Below, in pieces: positions 5,604 to 5,950 of a stretch of DNA of 5,950 nt. Below the pieces are notes generated by a model. The model worked only from the letters and a program-made list of their open reading frames with translations. It was not told the origin of the DNA and searched no databases. Made by a program: the position numbers and the translations under genes. The stretch's first letter is position 1. Each line of letters opens with the position of its first letter. This stretch comes from Methanocalculus sp. (GTDB lineage Archaea > Halobacteriota > Methanomicrobia > Methanomicrobiales > Methanocorpusculaceae), in the NCBI RefSeq assembly GCF_029762515.1, contig NZ_JARVGN010000107.1, positions 1 to 5,950 of the forward strand, given 5' to 3'.

Positions 5604-5950
5604 TCAACGCCTGTCAACGACTCTTTTTGGTCTCCCCTGCACTTTATAGAGTTCCAGCTCCCCTGGTCCCGTGAAATGGAAGAGCATCTCAAATGTTCCA
5701 TTGATATATTGCTCACGAAGCTCTGGTTTGAGCCGGAAGAACGCCTTCCTGAATGTCTCCTGGATCCCTTCGGTATCAGTATTTGCAGGATCATTACATT
5801 CAAGGCTCACACGGATGACTGTCGAGTCAGTCTCCCTCCCTCCATAGAGGAATGCCTCATATTCGCCGGTGAGATACTGCATGTTGTCGGGCTGAAAGAC
5901 TCCCCGTTCGATATCGACACGGTTGAAGGATCGGTCTTCAACAAAGAACC
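5604..5950 (-). CDS. Probable coenzyme F390 synthetase (PaaK-like), C-terminal 114 residues
   Basis: The minus-strand frame is open from the window edge to TGA at 5604-5606, so this is the C-terminal quarter or so of a longer protein; the Met at 5882 is internal, not a start. The visible part holds YLTGEYEAFLYGG, a Val/Arg-rich strand (STVIRVSLEC), a helix (EGIQETFRKAFF) and an ending GPGELELYKVQGRPKRVVDRR, described here in two overlapping pieces: GPGELELYK then VQGRPKRVVDRR. The GRPKR.VDRR ending and the TGEYEAF.YGG segment match my memory of methanogen coenzyme F390 synthetases (FtsA, unrelated to the cell-division protein). These adenylate coenzyme F420 with ATP to give F390 when cells are oxidised, and they are homologous to phenylacetate-CoA ligase. 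The ATP-binding core lies outside the window, so another PaaK-family ligase is possible. Confidence 0.65.
   Translation of the reverse strand, partial: FFVEDRSFNRVDIERGVFQPDNMQYLTGEYEAFLYGGRETDSTVIRVSLECNDPANTDTEGIQETFRKAFFRLKPELREQYINGTFEMLFHFTGPGELELYKVQGRPKRVVDRR

Noticed and set aside
5604..5882. A free-standing 92-residue protein starting at ATG 5882
   Set aside because: The frame stays open to the window edge with sensible sequence (FFVEDRSFNRVDIERG) and there is no ribosome binding site at 5882, so this is the C-terminus of a larger protein.
1..5950. High density of GATC tetramers across the window
   Set aside because: Most fall inside genes where Asp/Glu/Arg codons meet the preferred Ile codon ATC. 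Codon use explains them without a special role for the site.

Overview
The window looks like a methanogenic archaeon, most likely of the order Methanomicrobiales. This rests on three things: the C-terminus at the right edge resembles coenzyme F390 synthetase, an F420-dependent methanogen enzyme; the acyl-CoA synthetase is of the archaeal medium-chain/branched-chain type; and the genes have GGTGA/AAGGAG-like ribosome binding sites, TATA-like boxes about 25-30 nt before the start codons and strong use of ATC for isoleucine. The assignment is by protein character only; no rRNA or other marker is present.

Layout. At the left edge (1-1353, minus) is an NAD(P)-dependent aldehyde dehydrogenase that lacks only its last residues. 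A 90-bp divergent promoter region (1354-1443) separates it from a plus-strand group: a 505-residue protein with two N-terminal ACT domains and a C-terminal metallo-beta-lactamase-fold domain (1444-2961), then two small membrane proteins with overlapping genes, a TM2-domain protein (2994-3209) and a DUF3784-like protein (3209-3538). A gene-free stretch (3539-3891) follows, and almost all of it can fold into one long imperfect palindrome (3620-3890) with a forked tip. Converging on it from the right is a complete AMP-forming acyl-CoA synthetase (3892-5535, minus). At the right edge is the C-terminal 114 residues of a probable coenzyme F390 synthetase/PaaK-like adenylating enzyme (5604-5950, minus), 68 bp upstream of the synthetase.

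How the genes may work together. The aldehyde dehydrogenase (aldehyde to acid) and acyl-CoA synthetase (acid to acyl-CoA) could act in sequence, but they are not in one operon, so this is only a suggestion. The ACT/MBL protein looks like a ligand-regulated hydrolase or oxidoreductase. Its metal motif is HxDxDH, with a carboxylate where most MBL enzymes have the second histidine, and its ligand spacing recalls the di-iron site of flavodiiron proteins. The two membrane proteins are probably translationally coupled and of unknown function.

The points most worth a second look are the palindromic element between the convergent genes and the metal site and domain architecture of the ACT-ACT-MBL protein. 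No mobile element gene, CRISPR array, tRNA or rRNA was seen.
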